From G958295935 sp965224235 (GTDB lineage: Bacteria > Chloroflexota > Dehalococcoidia > Lucifugimonadales > Lucifugimonadaceae), in contig CBDCYP010000002.1 in assembly GCA_965224235.1 (NCBI GenBank), positions 1,116,001 through 1,180,000 on the forward strand: a stretch of 64,000 nucleotides of DNA, given 5' to 3'. The notes under the pieces were generated by a model. The model saw only the letters and a list, made by a program, of their open reading frames with translations. It made no database searches and was not told the origin of the DNA. Shown one piece after another: positions 1 to 10,043 of the stretch (the stretch's first letter is position 1; each line of letters opens with the position of its first letter). A program made the position numbers and the translations under genes.

Positions 1-115
1 GAGAAATACGCGTACGCCTGCGACCGGGTTCTCGCGCACCGCCCCTTCGGGCGCCAGTGTGGGGCGGCCTTATATGGGGCGGTGGATGGTCGGGCTGGCT
101 TTGCGGGAACTGGGT

Positions 116-1324
116 TCAGTTGTTGCGCCGTCGGGCGGATCGACGGGCTGCCAGCAGGGCAGGCAGGGCCAGCAGGGCCAGCAGGCCGAGGTTGGCCTGA
201 CCGCCACCGGTCGAGTTGCAGAATCCGCTGCTCTCAGGTACCGGTGTAGCCGTTGGCACGGGCGTTGGCGTTGGCGTTGGCACGGGCGTTGGCGTCGGCA
301 CGGGTGTTGCTGTCGGCGTTGGTACCGGCGTTACTGTCGGTGTTGCTGTCGGCGACGGGGTCATCGCAAGCGCGGCGAAGACCGTAGCCGCGACGTCGAT
401 GACCCGTGTCGGTGTTGGCGTAAGCGTTGCTGTAGCCGTCGGCGTGAGCGTTGGCGTCGGCGTCCTGGTCGGTTCGACTGTGGGTGTAGGCGTTGCGGTG
501 GGAATTGCGGTGGGTGTGAGTGTAGGCGTCAGCGTTGGAGTCAACGTTGGCGTGGGTGTTGGCAGGGGTGGGAACAGGACAATGAGATCGGTTCGGCTCT
601 CACCCGGCAAGAACCTGTACGGCTGTATAGATTGCAGGGAGCCGAGGAAGAAATCGACGGGCATACCGTTGAACCGTTCGGTCGAGGGATTGAGCACAAG
701 GGTGAAGCGGCCGTCGAGTATCGGCACAACCTCGGAAGTGTAGTCGTCAATCTTGGCGTAGATGACCGTCCCGTTTGGCGCCGGCAGCGATCCGGAGAAG
801 GCGGTGCCGGACAGGAAGGCGGGTTCCAGTATTACGGCCGTAGCGGTGGGTGTGAAGGTTTGAGTGGGGGTTGGTTCCGGTCCGCTTGAGAAGGTGAGAT
901 CGAGCCTGCGCAGGATCGGTAGGGACCACGGGCATCCGAGGCAAACCGTGTCTTTTCCGGGTTCGATCGGGCCAAACAGTTCGCCGGACTGATCTGCCTT
1001 CACCTGGTCTTCAATCCAGAATTCAATCTCGAGTCCTTCGAAGTTTGGGGCAGGGCCGACGTTGAGAGAGAAGCTTCCGGCTGAGACGCCCTGACCGGGC
1101 TCGCCTCCCACCTTGACGGGTTCGGATTCGTAATTGCCTACTCTGGCGTTGATGAGCAGTCCATCCCGTGCGGGTTGTCCGCCAACGGTAACGACGCCGA
1201 CATAGGTAATGACGCGAAATTGCGGCAGGTCCGCCTGCGCGTTCGTTCTGGATGAAGTCGCGGCGAAGACAACTCCGGCGAGTGCCATCGAAATTAATGC
1301 GACTGTCGCCAGTCTCAGTTTCAA
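116..1324 (-). CDS. Secreted Thr/Pro-rich protein with C-terminal membrane/basic tail
   Basis: This 402-residue protein is probably exported and held at the cell surface; its function is unknown. Residues 1-29 look like a signal peptide, with a plausible cut after NAQA. Two similar beta-rich modules follow, about residues 35-125 and 165-250, each with a G..pap-G-t/l-i-A/N pattern, a later G-x-F-x-L and a final v-x-F/W segment. They are separated by a short TP-rich linker and followed by about 100 residues of TPTPT/PTLTPT repeats. The end is tripartite: a short FCNSTGGG segment, a hydrophobic helix, then RRSARRRNN. That layout resembles sorting tails of the CTERM type, although no named family is recognised. 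The start is TTG at 1324, with AAAGGA about 8 bases upstream. The TP repeats produce long valine/glycine shadow frames on the other strand. Confidence 0.8.
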   Translation of the reverse strand: MKLRLATVALISMALAGVVFAATSSRTNAQADLPQFRVITYVGVVTVGGQPARDGLLINARVGNYESEPVKVGGEPGQGVSAGSFSLNVGPAPNFEGLEIEFWIEDQVKADQSGELFGPIEPGKDTVCLGCPWSLPILRRLDLTFSSGPEPTPTQTFTPTATAVILEPAFLSGTAFSGSLPAPNGTVIYAKIDDYTSEVVPILDGRFTLVLNPSTERFNGMPVDFFLGSLQSIQPYRFLPGESRTDLIVLFPPLPTPTPTLTPTLTPTLTPTAIPTATPTPTVEPTRTPTPTLTPTATATLTPTPTRVIDVAATVFAALAMTPSPTATPTVTPVPTPTATPVPTPTPVPTPTPTPVPTATPVPESSGFCNSTGGGQANLGLLALLALPALLAARRSARRRNN

Positions 1325-1523
1325 AGCGGCGTTCCTTTTATCCCGGAATCGATCTTAGCCGGTAACGCCTGGGGAAGGTCGATCGGTCTGTCATACCGCG
1401 GTTCCAATTTCCCGGCGCGAACCGCGTGTGGTAATTGTACCGTGACTGGGTCTCCGGTTTCTTCATTGTCGATCGCGTGGGAATGGGTTTGTGCAAGTCA
1501 ATGCTAAACTTTCCCCCGCCCAT

Positions 1524-1815
1524 GTGGTTCCCCGATCGGGGTTGGGGATGACGGGTTATGCACGTTGTCGGGGAGCGTGAGGGGTAACGCGCAGGCGGCA
1601 TCGGCCGGGTTCCCGCGTCCTGCTCCGGCGGGCACACGAGGGTAGCCATGACGGATGGTTGTCTTACGGGGTGTGCGTGAGCAATGCGCGTATGCGACCG
1701 ATCGGTTTTCCGTACCCAGCCCGGTGGTTTCCCGATCGGAGTCGGGGAAGACGGATGGTTGTTCGTCGGGGAGCATGACGCAAATGTCCCGATTCCCGCG
1801 TCCTGCTCCGGCGAC
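1524..1815. repeat. Pair of ~100-bp direct repeats in a gene-free stretch
   Basis: The gap 1325-1996 holds no credible gene. It contains two related copies at about 1524-1632 and 1724-1815. Each begins with GTGGTT(C/T)CCCGATCGG, whose core CCCCGATCGGGG is palindromic in copy one. Each continues with a GACGG motif and GTCGGGGAGC, and ends with TTCCCGCGTCCTGCTCCGGCG. The opening module recurs at 5847 and 44197, so this is a dispersed family. Confidence 0.75.
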
Positions 1816-1923
1816 GCCCAAGAAAGACGCCTCTGCGGATGGTTGTGTGCCAGGCAGATGCTGTGAATGGCGTGTGGATGGCTGTTAGCGAGGCGCGGAG
1901 TTGGGTGGTAGTGGTAGGGGCGA

Positions 1924-1969
1924 AAAAAGAGAGAGCCCCTCCGGTCCCCGTGACCGGAGGGGCTCTCTT
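1924..1969 (-). terminator. Rho-independent terminator after the large surface-protein gene
   Basis: A near-perfect 17-bp inverted repeat, arms about 1930-1946 and 1952-1968 with a GC-rich CCCCTCCGGTC core, lies 28 bases beyond the stop at 1997. Read on the minus strand the stem is followed by six T residues (the A run 1924-1929), the classic intrinsic terminator form. Confidence 0.9.
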
Positions 1970-1996
1970 AATTGACTCGCGGTGCGAGTTGCGTGG

Positions 1997-4900
1997 TTAC
2001 GGGGCTATTGCGGGCGTCGATCCGTCAGACTGTGCGTTAATGAACACCCAGATGCCGTCGCCGACCTTCACGGTGGCGCTGCCGTCCAGACTGATTTCAG
2101 TAAACGACTGCAGAGTCGCCTGGTATTTGAAAGCTCTTCGGGCATCCACTGAAGCGAAGTACTTTTCAGCCGTTATAGCGGTGCCGTCAGATCGGACCAG
2201 GGAAGCGCCCGATGCGCCCTGGGTCTTGCCTTTGGTCGTGTCAATCACGCCCACGAAGTTCCACCCTGCGCCAGTCGGGATAGCCTCGACTCGCGGGGCC
2301 TGACCACTACCTGGCTCGATCGGACCTGCCAGAGCGAGGTTCTGAGCATCGAACGATTTCGAGTGTACCCAGTAACCGGGACCGGCCATGATCGTCCTGA
2401 GCGGGGTGTCGGTCGTGCTTGTCCATGCGCCAGAGACGGGGTCGCGGGAGGCGATCCGCCACGGGCTCCCAGGGTCGGTGGCGTCGTACGCCACGACCTG
2501 GGCCAGAGAGTCGTTCGTGAACACTGCGTTGATGTCAGGATCGATCGGGTTCGACGGCACGGACACTGCGTTCCAGCCGAAGAACAAACTCAGGTCAAAG
2601 GTCTTTCGCTCCTCAACCTTGAGCTTGTACGACAGGTTCTCAGCCTTGTTGCCGGCGAGGTCGGTCGCGGTCGCCTTAACGGTCAACTCGCCAAGTTCCA
2701 GGTCCTCAGACGGGACGTAGAAGAAGAGCTTTTTGTCCGACGTAGCGAGCAGGTTCGTGTCACCGTCTACCAACACAATGTCGCCGACCGTTGCGCTGGA
2801 TACGTCAACTACTTCATTGAATTCGATGCGGATGGACGGCCTGCCCTGGCTGGTGCTGCTGTCCTTGCTCACCAACGTCGGCTTCGCTGAGTCAAGTACG
2901 AACCTTGTTACACCAGACGTGGCGTCGGCCGGGTTCTTCTTGCCGACGGTGGATAGGTTCGACGCGGGGGCGATGTCCGTCGCCGTCACCAAGAGGCTCA
3001 ATTCGCCATCGCCGCCGAGCCTGGCACGCGTTGCCCGTGCTGTCCATGTGTTTCCCCCCTGCGCAATCACAGAGAGTCTGCCGCGTGCATCGGGGTCTGA
3101 ATCTGCGTCGTCACCATCTTTGACGAACACCTCGACCGACGGGAGACCGGCCAGGGTTTCATCCGACGTGATGGTCACGAGGATTTCGTTCCTGGTCAGC
3201 CCGGTCGGGCCATTTTTGCCGGCGCCAGAGCCAGAGCCGCCGGACAGGACCACCGTGAGGGCGGGCGACAGGCGGTCCGCGGCCTTCACAGAACCGGCGG
3301 AGCTGGTGTTGCCCGCACGGTCTGACACTGCGCCTTGCAGCCTCACCACCGGGGTGTCGCCGGTCGGAATGTCCTCGTCGAGTTCGAGGTAAACGGTGTT
3401 GCCGTCAACCTGGACGCCGACGGGAATGAGGGCCGTGCCATCGTTCAGGGTGACCTGGAAGTCGCCGTTCTCGACGCCTTCCACGTTATCGTCGAATCGG
3501 ACGGCTATCGACCGCTTGTTGTTCAAGTCCGGATCCGTACCGGCGTCCTCGCCGTCCGGCGCGACACCCGTTTCGGAGCCTGTTTGGCCCGAGTGGGCGG
3601 TACTATCAGGGTTGATCAGAATCGGGCGCTTCTGGTCAATCGTTATGACGTGCGGCTCGTTTGTGCCTTCGTCTTTATCCTTCGTGTCGGGGTTGTCGAC
3701 CACCACGCCTACGCCGGCGGTGGTGGGATCTGCGTCCGAAAAGCCGATGTTCCCCGCCAAGTCGGTCGCCACCAGAACGAAGTCGACATCGTGGTCCGGC
3801 TGGACCGCGGTCACTGCCTGCGGCATGTTGCCGGACTCAAGGAAGGACCAAGCCACAGAGGTGGCGCCGTCTCCCGGGTTGCCGGCGCGGGCGGGCTTGT
3901 AGGCTTCAGATCCCGAGGGCGCTGAGTACATTGTGTCCCCAACTCCGCCTGTGATCACAGGGCGGCCGTTGTTGGGGTCGTCAGACTGGTCGATGATCAA
4001 TGTAATGGAGTCCACGTCCAAGCCGGAGCGGGCGTCCGTGACGGTGCCGCGGAACGCGGGCTGCCTGACCTGGGTGTTCAAGTCGTTTGCAGGCTCGGAG
4101 ATGATCGCCTGGGGAGGCGTGGTCTCGACTTGCGCCGTTTCCCTGACGACGGTGTCGTCGTCGCCGCTGTTGTCCTTGGCGTCCTCGTACTTGACGGTTA
4201 CCCGACTTGCGGCGTTGACCTTCAATTTTGCCGGGACAGCTGGGGATGCCGACGCATCTCCCTTAGAGCCGGCTGAGTCGTCGCCATTAATGACAACGTT
4301 GGCGATGAGTTTAATCTCGCCTTCGAACACACCAGTAGACGCGCCGGTTTCTTTAAGTTTGAGGCTAACCCTGTCCCGATCGATGTCGGTTAGGCTGTAA
4401 ACATCGACGTCCAGCGAGTTTACGTCGCTGTACTCCCACTTCACCCTGGTGGACTTGAGCATATCGTCGCCGACTGACCCTCCTGCGATGGCAATGAAGT
4501 TGGAGCCAACCTGTGTGACGATCGCTCCGGGTTGCGACGTGTCGCCTCCCGGAACCAGCAACTTGATCTCAGAAACTGTGCTAGTGACGGGTTGCCGATT
4601 TGTCGGGATATTGACGATAGTTATCGAACCGGCCAGATAGTTGACGTTTACGGTAATTTCGCCAGCGCGGGATGTGTTTGCGTCGGGGTCGACCACCGTG
4701 ACAACCACAACGTCCGAGTCGGGAGCGATGGTGTTCAGTTCACTGTGGGGCGACTCGCTGTCCTTTAACACCACGGTGCCGAAGAGGGCCGTGCCTGAAC
4801 CGACGTACGAACGACCGGAGTCGCCGCATTTCATACTGGCTGGGGGGTTGGGCTGGGTCGTGAGACACGAGTTTTTGTTGGTCAGGTAGACCCGCCCAGT

Positions 4901-5011
4901 CGTCCCATCAGCGGACTGAGCGTCTGCGCTCCTGTCCTGGATGCCTGCCATAACCACAGCGAACAGCGCGAGCGCTGCCAGAGCGGTAAATAATTTCGCT
5001 GAATGCTTCAC
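1997..5011 (-). CDS. Large secreted surface protein with Ig-like/cadherin-like repeats
   Basis: This exported protein of about 1004 residues probably forms part of the cell surface layer. After a signal peptide (KHSAKLFTALAALALF..., cleavage near SADAQ) it is a chain of beta-sandwich domains. These show repeated motifs typical of bacterial Ig-like repeats, such as VKYEDAKDN, VRFDDNVEG, ATDLAGN (twice) and IEFNEVVDVS. The last 160 residues form a separate domain beginning FFGWNAVSVPSNP and containing GPGYWVHS, resembling a C-terminal module often seen in Chloroflexota surface proteins. It is rich in Asp/Gly/Ser/Thr with very few cysteines. GTG at 5011 is preferred because AAGGGGGA lies about 8 bases upstream; an in-frame ATG at 5041 adds ten residues before the signal peptide. 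A strong terminator follows the gene. Confidence 0.85.
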   Translation of the reverse strand: MKHSAKLFTALAALALFAVVMAGIQDRSADAQSADGTTGRVYLTNKNSCLTTQPNPPASMKCGDSGRSYVGSGTALFGTVVLKDSESPHSELNTIAPDSDVVVVTVVDPDANTSRAGEITVNVNYLAGSITIVNIPTNRQPVTSTVSEIKLLVPGGDTSQPGAIVTQVGSNFIAIAGGSVGDDMLKSTRVKWEYSDVNSLDVDVYSLTDIDRDRVSLKLKETGASTGVFEGEIKLIANVVINGDDSAGSKGDASASPAVPAKLKVNAASRVTVKYEDAKDNSGDDDTVVRETAQVETTPPQAIISEPANDLNTQVRQPAFRGTVTDARSGLDVDSITLIIDQSDDPNNGRPVITGGVGDTMYSAPSGSEAYKPARAGNPGDGATSVAWSFLESGNMPQAVTAVQPDHDVDFVLVATDLAGNIGFSDADPTTAGVGVVVDNPDTKDKDEGTNEPHVITIDQKRPILINPDSTAHSGQTGSETGVAPDGEDAGTDPDLNNKRSIAVRFDDNVEGVENGDFQVTLNDGTALIPVGVQVDGNTVYLELDEDIPTGDTPVVRLQGAVSDRAGNTSSAGSVKAADRLSPALTVVLSGGSGSGAGKNGPTGLTRNEILVTITSDETLAGLPSVEVFVKDGDDADSDPDARGRLSVIAQGGNTWTARATRARLGGDGELSLLVTATDIAPASNLSTVGKKNPADATSGVTRFVLDSAKPTLVSKDSSTSQGRPSIRIEFNEVVDVSSATVGDIVLVDGDTNLLATSDKKLFFYVPSEDLELGELTVKATATDLAGNKAENLSYKLKVEERKTFDLSLFFGWNAVSVPSNPIDPDINAVFTNDSLAQVVAYDATDPGSPWRIASRDPVSGAWTSTTDTPLRTIMAGPGYWVHSKSFDAQNLALAGPIEPGSGQAPRVEAIPTGAGWNFVGVIDTTKGKTQGASGASLVRSDGTAITAEKYFASVDARRAFKYQATLQSFTEISLDGSATVKVGDGIWVFINAQSDGSTPAIAP

Positions 5012-5846
5012 AGCGTTAGTCCCCCTTGCGTGACCAGCCATTGGCGAGTGTCCATCACCGCCTTGGCGGCCTGCTGCAGGATCCTTGCAGTATGTTCCTG
5101 CGTTTTGCCCAATTTGTTTTGTCAGGCTTGCGGCCCGACTGCCGATTCAAGTTTACTTAGCCCTTTGATCCGGTCTGGACGGCGCTAACCGGCGCGCGCA
5201 CATTCCCGTCCGGTGGGACGAACCTTAGCGATTTTTACATCGCGGCGCTGACAGTGTCAACCTGATTTAGTGGCGATTGCGGTCTGTTCCACCGAAACCG
5301 CCGACTGCGGCCAATCTGTTTTGCTTTCGGACTTCGCCCCCAAGGACATCGCTGAATATATGGAGGCAGGCCGAACCGTGTCAACGTAATTACGCGCCAT
5401 CAAATGGCCAGTTTTGTTACGGATACAACAATGTTGGCTCTACGATGCGTACGTGAGGAGTGGATGTTATGTGATTTTGCTCGGGGCGGATGGCCTCAAA
5501 CCTCACACAGGGCAACGAATTGCAGGGGCGTCTGTCGTGGGCGCCCTGCGGGGTGAAGTATGGTGGGCCGGCTCGTTTGTCGTCCATCTGTCATCCATCC
5601 AGCGCGCGGGCGCCTGCGCCTATTAGCGCGCGGTTACGATCAGTCGAAATAGATTGCGCCTGTGCGGTTTAGGGGCAGGGGCGCAGGAACCGGATTCGCG
5701 TTGTACGCGCGTCATCGCTACGTGGGGTAAGACGGGGATGGTGTTGGGGAATCGCCGCGAGCCGGGGCGGGCCAGCGTGTGAAGGGGAACATCGGCGGGT
5801 GTTGGGTGCGGTAACGCGGCGGTGTGCGCGCATTGCCCGCGCCCCC

Positions 5847-5877
5847 GTGGTTCCCCGATCGGGGTCGGGGAAGACGA
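5847..5877 (+). repeat. Dispersed palindromic repeat (CCCCGATCGGGG family)
   Basis: It begins GTGGTTCCCCGATCGGGG and continues TCGGGGAAGACGA, closely matching the copies at 1524, 1724 and 44197. All four copies are intergenic. Confidence 0.8.
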
Positions 5878-6174
5878 AAGGGCGGAATCTTCACAACCTC
5901 TCGTAGGCGCGGGCCTCGCGGCATCTGTTCCAACCAGTTACTCAATACGGGGTTCTGGTTGTTGAGAACGCGGGTTGTCATGACCATTCGCGGTCGATCC
6001 CACGCTGCTTTGATGCCGATACGGCCTGAATTGACTAAATGAACTGGATCGGCGACTTGAGGGGCTCCGACAGGCGGAGTTGGCCTTCGCCGGAATGACG
6101 GTGTGGAGATGCACATTCCTTTGACCCGTGACAGGAGAAGTTGGTTCTGGTCCCACGCCGCAGTCACCCACGGG

Positions 6175-6345
6175 GAGCCTGTTTCAAAGGTCCTTTGCGT
6201 ATTTTCGTGTCGACCGCCATGGTACGAGATTCCCCTTTTCAGGGGATGACGAGATTGTCATACGTCGTTATTCTCTGAATTACGGCGAGAATCGCAATCT
6301 GAATAATAGTCGCTTCGGAGATCCGAGGTTTCTGAAACACGCCCA
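6175..6345 (+). repeat. Long dispersed repeat, copy A (with 25-bp insertion)
   Basis: About 170 bases starting GAGCCTGTTTC and ending GAGGTTTCTGAA, matching 25954-26098 over nearly all its length. Shared blocks include CCTTTGCGTATTTTCGTG, ACGAGATTGTCATACGTCGT and TAGTCGCTTCGGAGATCCGA. Unlike copy B, this one carries an extra segment of about 25 bases near 6225-6255. That segment contains CCCCTTTTCAGGGG and is bounded by a repeated ACGAGATT. Confidence 0.85.
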
Positions 6346-6537
6346 CGAGAGGCGCCCCTCCAGTTTGTTTTCAGACGGTTTGCGCCAAGCGGCGGAATCA
6401 TGCGGCCGTAACGACGTAGTGGCCCGATAGGGTGTATCTTTTCGATCCGGCGCCGACCGTCGCATTAGGGCAGGTTGGGCCGGTTTTGAAAGTCAGACGC
6501 GGCGGTGTTTTCTCGACCGCAGGGAGTTTGTTGACCC

Positions 6538-7602
6538 GTGAAAATGAAAGTTGCAGTTACTTCGGAATCGGGCGTGACCCCGGATGTCATTGGAGTGCTG
6601 GAAAATGGAGGCGTGGAGGTCGTGCAGCGCAGGTGTAACACGGCGGAAGAGGTTATCGAGACGGCGCGGGACGCCGACGCCATGCTGGTATCGATTCGTC
6701 CACTGACCGACCGCCGGATACTTGAGGCGCTGCCCAAGGTAAAGGCCATTTGCCGCAATGGCGTCGGGGTTGATTCGGTGGACCTCAAAGCGGCAACGGA
6801 GTTGGGCATCTGCGTATGCAACTCGCCGGGTGTCAACACGACGGAGGTTGCGGATCATGCCATGGCGCTGCTCCTTTCGATCACGAGGCAGATTCCCATA
6901 CTCAACGAAAAGGTAAAGGCAGGCGCGTGGAGCGACCGGCCGGGCGAACTGGCGAGCATCAGGTCGAGTTTGTTGAGGATAGCGGGGTCCACCGTGGGCA
7001 TTGCCGGATTCGGGAACATCGGCCAGGCGTTTGCGTCGAGAATCCGCGGCTTTGGTCCCGGCCGCATCATCGCCTACGACCCTTTCACGCCGCAAACTAC
7101 GGCCGACCTGTCCGGTGTTCAACTCTGTGAGCTGGATGAACTGCTTGCGGAGTCGGACTTTTTATCTGTCCACATGCCGTTGACCGAAGACACACGGCAC
7201 ATATTCGGGCGAGAGGCGTTCGCAAAGATGAAGCCTTCTGCCGTGTTGGTCAATACGTCCCGGGGTCCGGTGATTGACGGATCGGCGCTCCACGAGGCGT
7301 TGTCGAACGGGCAGATTGCGGCGTGCGGCCTCGACGTGACCGAGGTGGAGCCCCTTGACGCCGAAAGTCCGCTGCTGAATCTGCCGAATCTGACGATCAC
7401 ACCACACTTTGCCGGCGCGTCGCCGCTGTCCTCGATAGAGGGGTCGCGGCGTTGGGCCGAGAACGCGGTCAGGGTGCTGAGCGGGAGGGCGCCGTGGGGC
7501 CTTGCGAACCCCGACGTTGTGAAACGGATCGCAGTGATGAGGGAACACGGCGCTGCGAGGTGGGCAGGCGTCCCAGAGTTTCGTCTTTCGGCAGGTTTCT
7601 GA
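6538..7602 (+). CDS. D-isomer-specific 2-hydroxyacid dehydrogenase (SerA-like)
   Basis: A cytosolic NAD(P)-dependent oxidoreductase of 354 residues. The N-terminal half-domain is followed by a Rossmann domain with GIAGFGNIGQAF near residue 157. The catalytic set is present: Arg242 in NTSRGPVID, Glu269 in VTEVEPLD and His290 in ITPHFAG. It resembles the catalytic part of D-3-phosphoglycerate dehydrogenase but lacks the ACT regulatory domain. The substrate could therefore be 3-phosphoglycerate, glycerate or another 2-oxo acid. The start is GTG at 6538, with GGGAG about 10 bases upstream. The last 30 residues extend past the usual fold. The gene is monocistronic and convergent with comEC, 8 bases away. 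Confidence 0.88.
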   Translation: MKMKVAVTSESGVTPDVIGVLENGGVEVVQRRCNTAEEVIETARDADAMLVSIRPLTDRRILEALPKVKAICRNGVGVDSVDLKAATELGICVCNSPGVNTTEVADHAMALLLSITRQIPILNEKVKAGAWSDRPGELASIRSSLLRIAGSTVGIAGFGNIGQAFASRIRGFGPGRIIAYDPFTPQTTADLSGVQLCELDELLAESDFLSVHMPLTEDTRHIFGREAFAKMKPSAVLVNTSRGPVIDGSALHEALSNGQIAACGLDVTEVEPLDAESPLLNLPNLTITPHFAGASPLSSIEGSRRWAENAVRVLSGRAPWGLANPDVVKRIAVMREHGAARWAGVPEFRLSAGF

Positions 7603-7610
7603 TCTGGCGG

Positions 7611-10043
7611 TCAGTCTGCCGTCATCATCCAAAGGCGTTCGCCGTCGGACTCAAGGGTCACCGTTCCGGAGTCACGCGTAACCAGGACCTGATGTTCCGG
7701 CACCTTGGCCGCGAGCCTCGACATGACGGTAGGCGATGGGTGACCGAATTGATTATTGATCCCGACTTGAACGACGGCAAAGGCCGGGGCGACGGCCTGC
7801 AGGAAATCTTCGGTTGATGACGTGTCGCTTCCGTGATGCGGCACGTGCAGCACGGTCGACCTGAGGTTGGCGCCGGACACCAGCAAGGCGGACTCCGAGA
7901 TTTTCGATATGTCGCCGGGCAGCAACATCGACACGTCCCCGTAGGTCAATTTGGTAACCACCGACGCGTCGTTAATCGACAGGTCCGGACCGTCACGCTT
8001 TGCCAACAGGACGTGAAGAGTTACCCGGCGGTCCAGCGCGACGATTTGACCCGGGTCGGCAATAACCCTGTTTGGATGTGCGTCTGCGACCTTGCGCCAG
8101 GCCGCGTAGGTCTGGCTGGAGTGGTCAATCGGCGACTCGACTAACAACCCGACGTCGAATCGTTCCATCACCGCCTGCAGCCCTCCCACGTGATCGACGT
8201 CGGGGTGGGTCAGGAGGACGACGTCGAGCGATTTGTCCCAGAACGGCAGGCGCCTTTCCAGCGCTCTAACGGCGCCTTCAGCGTCCCGTCCTCCGTCGAT
8301 CAGGGCCCGATTACCGGCCGGAGTCTCGATCAGGGTCATGTGGCCGCGGTCGGTTTCGAAGAACGTTACCCTCAGCGTGTCCCGAGGCGAAGAGTTGAAC
8401 GCCAGCGCCAGACCGGTCGCGGCGAGCGTTACCGCGGCGACGGCAATCCATAAGGGCGGCGCCGGCATTTCGGCGCGGCCGGATGCTGCGGCCAGATATC
8501 TCCCGAGCGAACTGATCGTCGCAACGATGCGCTTACGGGCGAGGAAGACCATCGGGCACGCGTAGTACACGACGGCCACCGGCGCAGACCATGTTCCCGA
8601 TTCGAACGGTCCGACACCCGAGTTTGCGAACAGGCTCGAAACTCCCGACATGTATCTGCCCGTGATCCACAACGGCCATCCAAATACGACCCCGAGTTGA
8701 TCATTTATGAGCCCGGCCAGCCCGGTCATCGCCCCGAGGACGACGGTCAACGGCAGGATGGGGAGCACGAGTGTTGTGGCCGGAACGCTCCACACGGGAA
8801 CGCTCCCAAAGTAGAAAGCGACCAACGGCGCCGTAGCGATCGTGGCGGCGATTGACATGGCCACCGTGGCGAGCAAGGCGTGCAACACGGCGTTCGAGTT
8901 GGATTCCGTCCCTGTTGCCTTCTCGATCCCCCGACTCAACAGGTCCTGCATGGGTGTCGCCAGCAGCGCGATGCCGGCGACCGCGGTAAAGCTCAGTTGA
9001 AATGAGACCGAACCCACGACGGCCGGATCGACGGCCACCATGAGTACGGCCGCCAGCCCGATTGCCGGAAAGACCGACCGCTGTCTGCCGATCAGGCGCG
9101 CCGCGAGATACGCGCTGGCCATAATGGCGGCCCTGGTTACCGACGGAGAAAACCCGGCCAGGGCGGCATAGCCCCAGACCGCCAATAGTGGCGCCAGCAG
9201 GTATAACTGCCGTCTTCTGCCAAACGCCATGGCTCCGACGCCAAGCGCCAGGCCTCCGACCAACGCGATGTGCAGCCCCGATATTGCGAGGACGTGCGCT
9301 GTGCCGGCGGCACGGAAGCTGTCGACCAGCTGTTTGTCGAGGCTGCCTCGCAGGCCGGTGGTTAGCGCAACGCCCAGATCGCCGCCGTCGCCGCCTGCTG
9401 AACGTTCGATGGCCGCAGCCATGCTTTGGCGGACCGATGCGAGCCATCTGCGGACGGGGTTACCCGCGTCGTCTCCGATCAGGACTACCGTCGTTGCCGA
9501 AATCCTGCCTGCGACGGGCTCGCCGCCGCCTGTAGATGGGTCGTAACGCCCCGACACGATGTAACGGTCTCCGTATCGGAATCCGTTGACTGGTCTGCCG
9601 GTTGTTCCCGAATCTTCGACGTCGGCAAGCCGGTCGGCGAACACGTCTGCCTTGAAGAATGTGTCGCTGCGCCTGCCGTTAACCGTTGCGGCGACAACGT
9701 CGAGTCGAAGGCGCGTGTTGGTATTGGCAGGCGCTGGATCGGTCAGCAATTCGCCCTCGATCGTCACGACGCCCGACGTTTCCGGCGCTCCGTACCACCG
9801 ATCCTCGACGTCGACGGCGGCAACATGTCCACCCCTCCACATGCCCAGGAACGCGATGAGTACCAGAAAGACGATACCCGCACTTCCCCGCTTCATCAGC
9901 AGCGCGCCTGCGACACCGATGACCGAGGCGCCCATCAATAGATAAAACGGCGCGGCCGGGATATTCAGACCGGGGGCGAGATCCAAACCCAGGGCTGCGG
10001 CGGTACCGAGAAGAAACGCGGCCGCGGCCGCGACAAGCCTCAA
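7611..10043 (-). CDS. comEC: ComEC/Rec2 family DNA-uptake channel
   Basis: An 810-residue polytopic membrane protein expected to form the inner-membrane channel through which single-stranded DNA enters during transformation. Two to three N-terminal helices precede an extracytoplasmic OB-like region. The competence-domain helix block then spans about residues 230-510 and includes GTAHVLAISGLHIALVGG, the family signature. A C-terminal metallo-beta-lactamase-like domain from about residue 545 carries LLTHPDVDHVGG and VPHHGSD, so the probable metal ligands are kept. It starts with TTG overlapping the TGA stop of comEA, so the two are translationally coupled. The length is typical for a full three-domain ComEC. 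Confidence 0.93.
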   Translation of the reverse strand: MRLVAAAAAFLLGTAAALGLDLAPGLNIPAAPFYLLMGASVIGVAGALLMKRGSAGIVFLVLIAFLGMWRGGHVAAVDVEDRWYGAPETSGVVTIEGELLTDPAPANTNTRLRLDVVAATVNGRRSDTFFKADVFADRLADVEDSGTTGRPVNGFRYGDRYIVSGRYDPSTGGGEPVAGRISATTVVLIGDDAGNPVRRWLASVRQSMAAAIERSAGGDGGDLGVALTTGLRGSLDKQLVDSFRAAGTAHVLAISGLHIALVGGLALGVGAMAFGRRRQLYLLAPLLAVWGYAALAGFSPSVTRAAIMASAYLAARLIGRQRSVFPAIGLAAVLMVAVDPAVVGSVSFQLSFTAVAGIALLATPMQDLLSRGIEKATGTESNSNAVLHALLATVAMSIAATIATAPLVAFYFGSVPVWSVPATTLVLPILPLTVVLGAMTGLAGLINDQLGVVFGWPLWITGRYMSGVSSLFANSGVGPFESGTWSAPVAVVYYACPMVFLARKRIVATISSLGRYLAAASGRAEMPAPPLWIAVAAVTLAATGLALAFNSSPRDTLRVTFFETDRGHMTLIETPAGNRALIDGGRDAEGAVRALERRLPFWDKSLDVVLLTHPDVDHVGGLQAVMERFDVGLLVESPIDHSSQTYAAWRKVADAHPNRVIADPGQIVALDRRVTLHVLLAKRDGPDLSINDASVVTKLTYGDVSMLLPGDISKISESALLVSGANLRSTVLHVPHHGSDTSSTEDFLQAVAPAFAVVQVGINNQFGHPSPTVMSRLAAKVPEHQVLVTRDSGTVTLESDGERLWMMTAD

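Larger units (their letters stand above)
5042..6537. other. 1.5-kb gene-free, repeat-rich intergenic region
   Basis: No open frame here has a convincing start, ribosome site or family resemblance; those present translate into Arg/Pro-rich sequence typical of repeats. The stretch holds a copy of the CCCCGATCGGGG family (5847-5877), a GCCTTCGCCGGAATGACGG segment near 6082, and the 5' copy of a ~150-bp repeat shared with 25954-26098. The promoters for the divergent genes at 5011 and 6538 must lie at its ends, but no strong consensus was seen. Confidence 0.6.

Noticed and set aside
59..889. Plus-strand frames of 276 and 175 codons rich in Arg/Cys or Val/Gly
   Set aside because: They are shadows of the TPTPT-repeat gene on the minus strand; composition is repetitive and no start signal is present.
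5718..6167. 149-codon minus-strand frame in the 5-6.5 kb gap
   Set aside because: It is built from dispersed repeat sequence, is Arg/Pro-rich and has no ribosome site or family resemblance.
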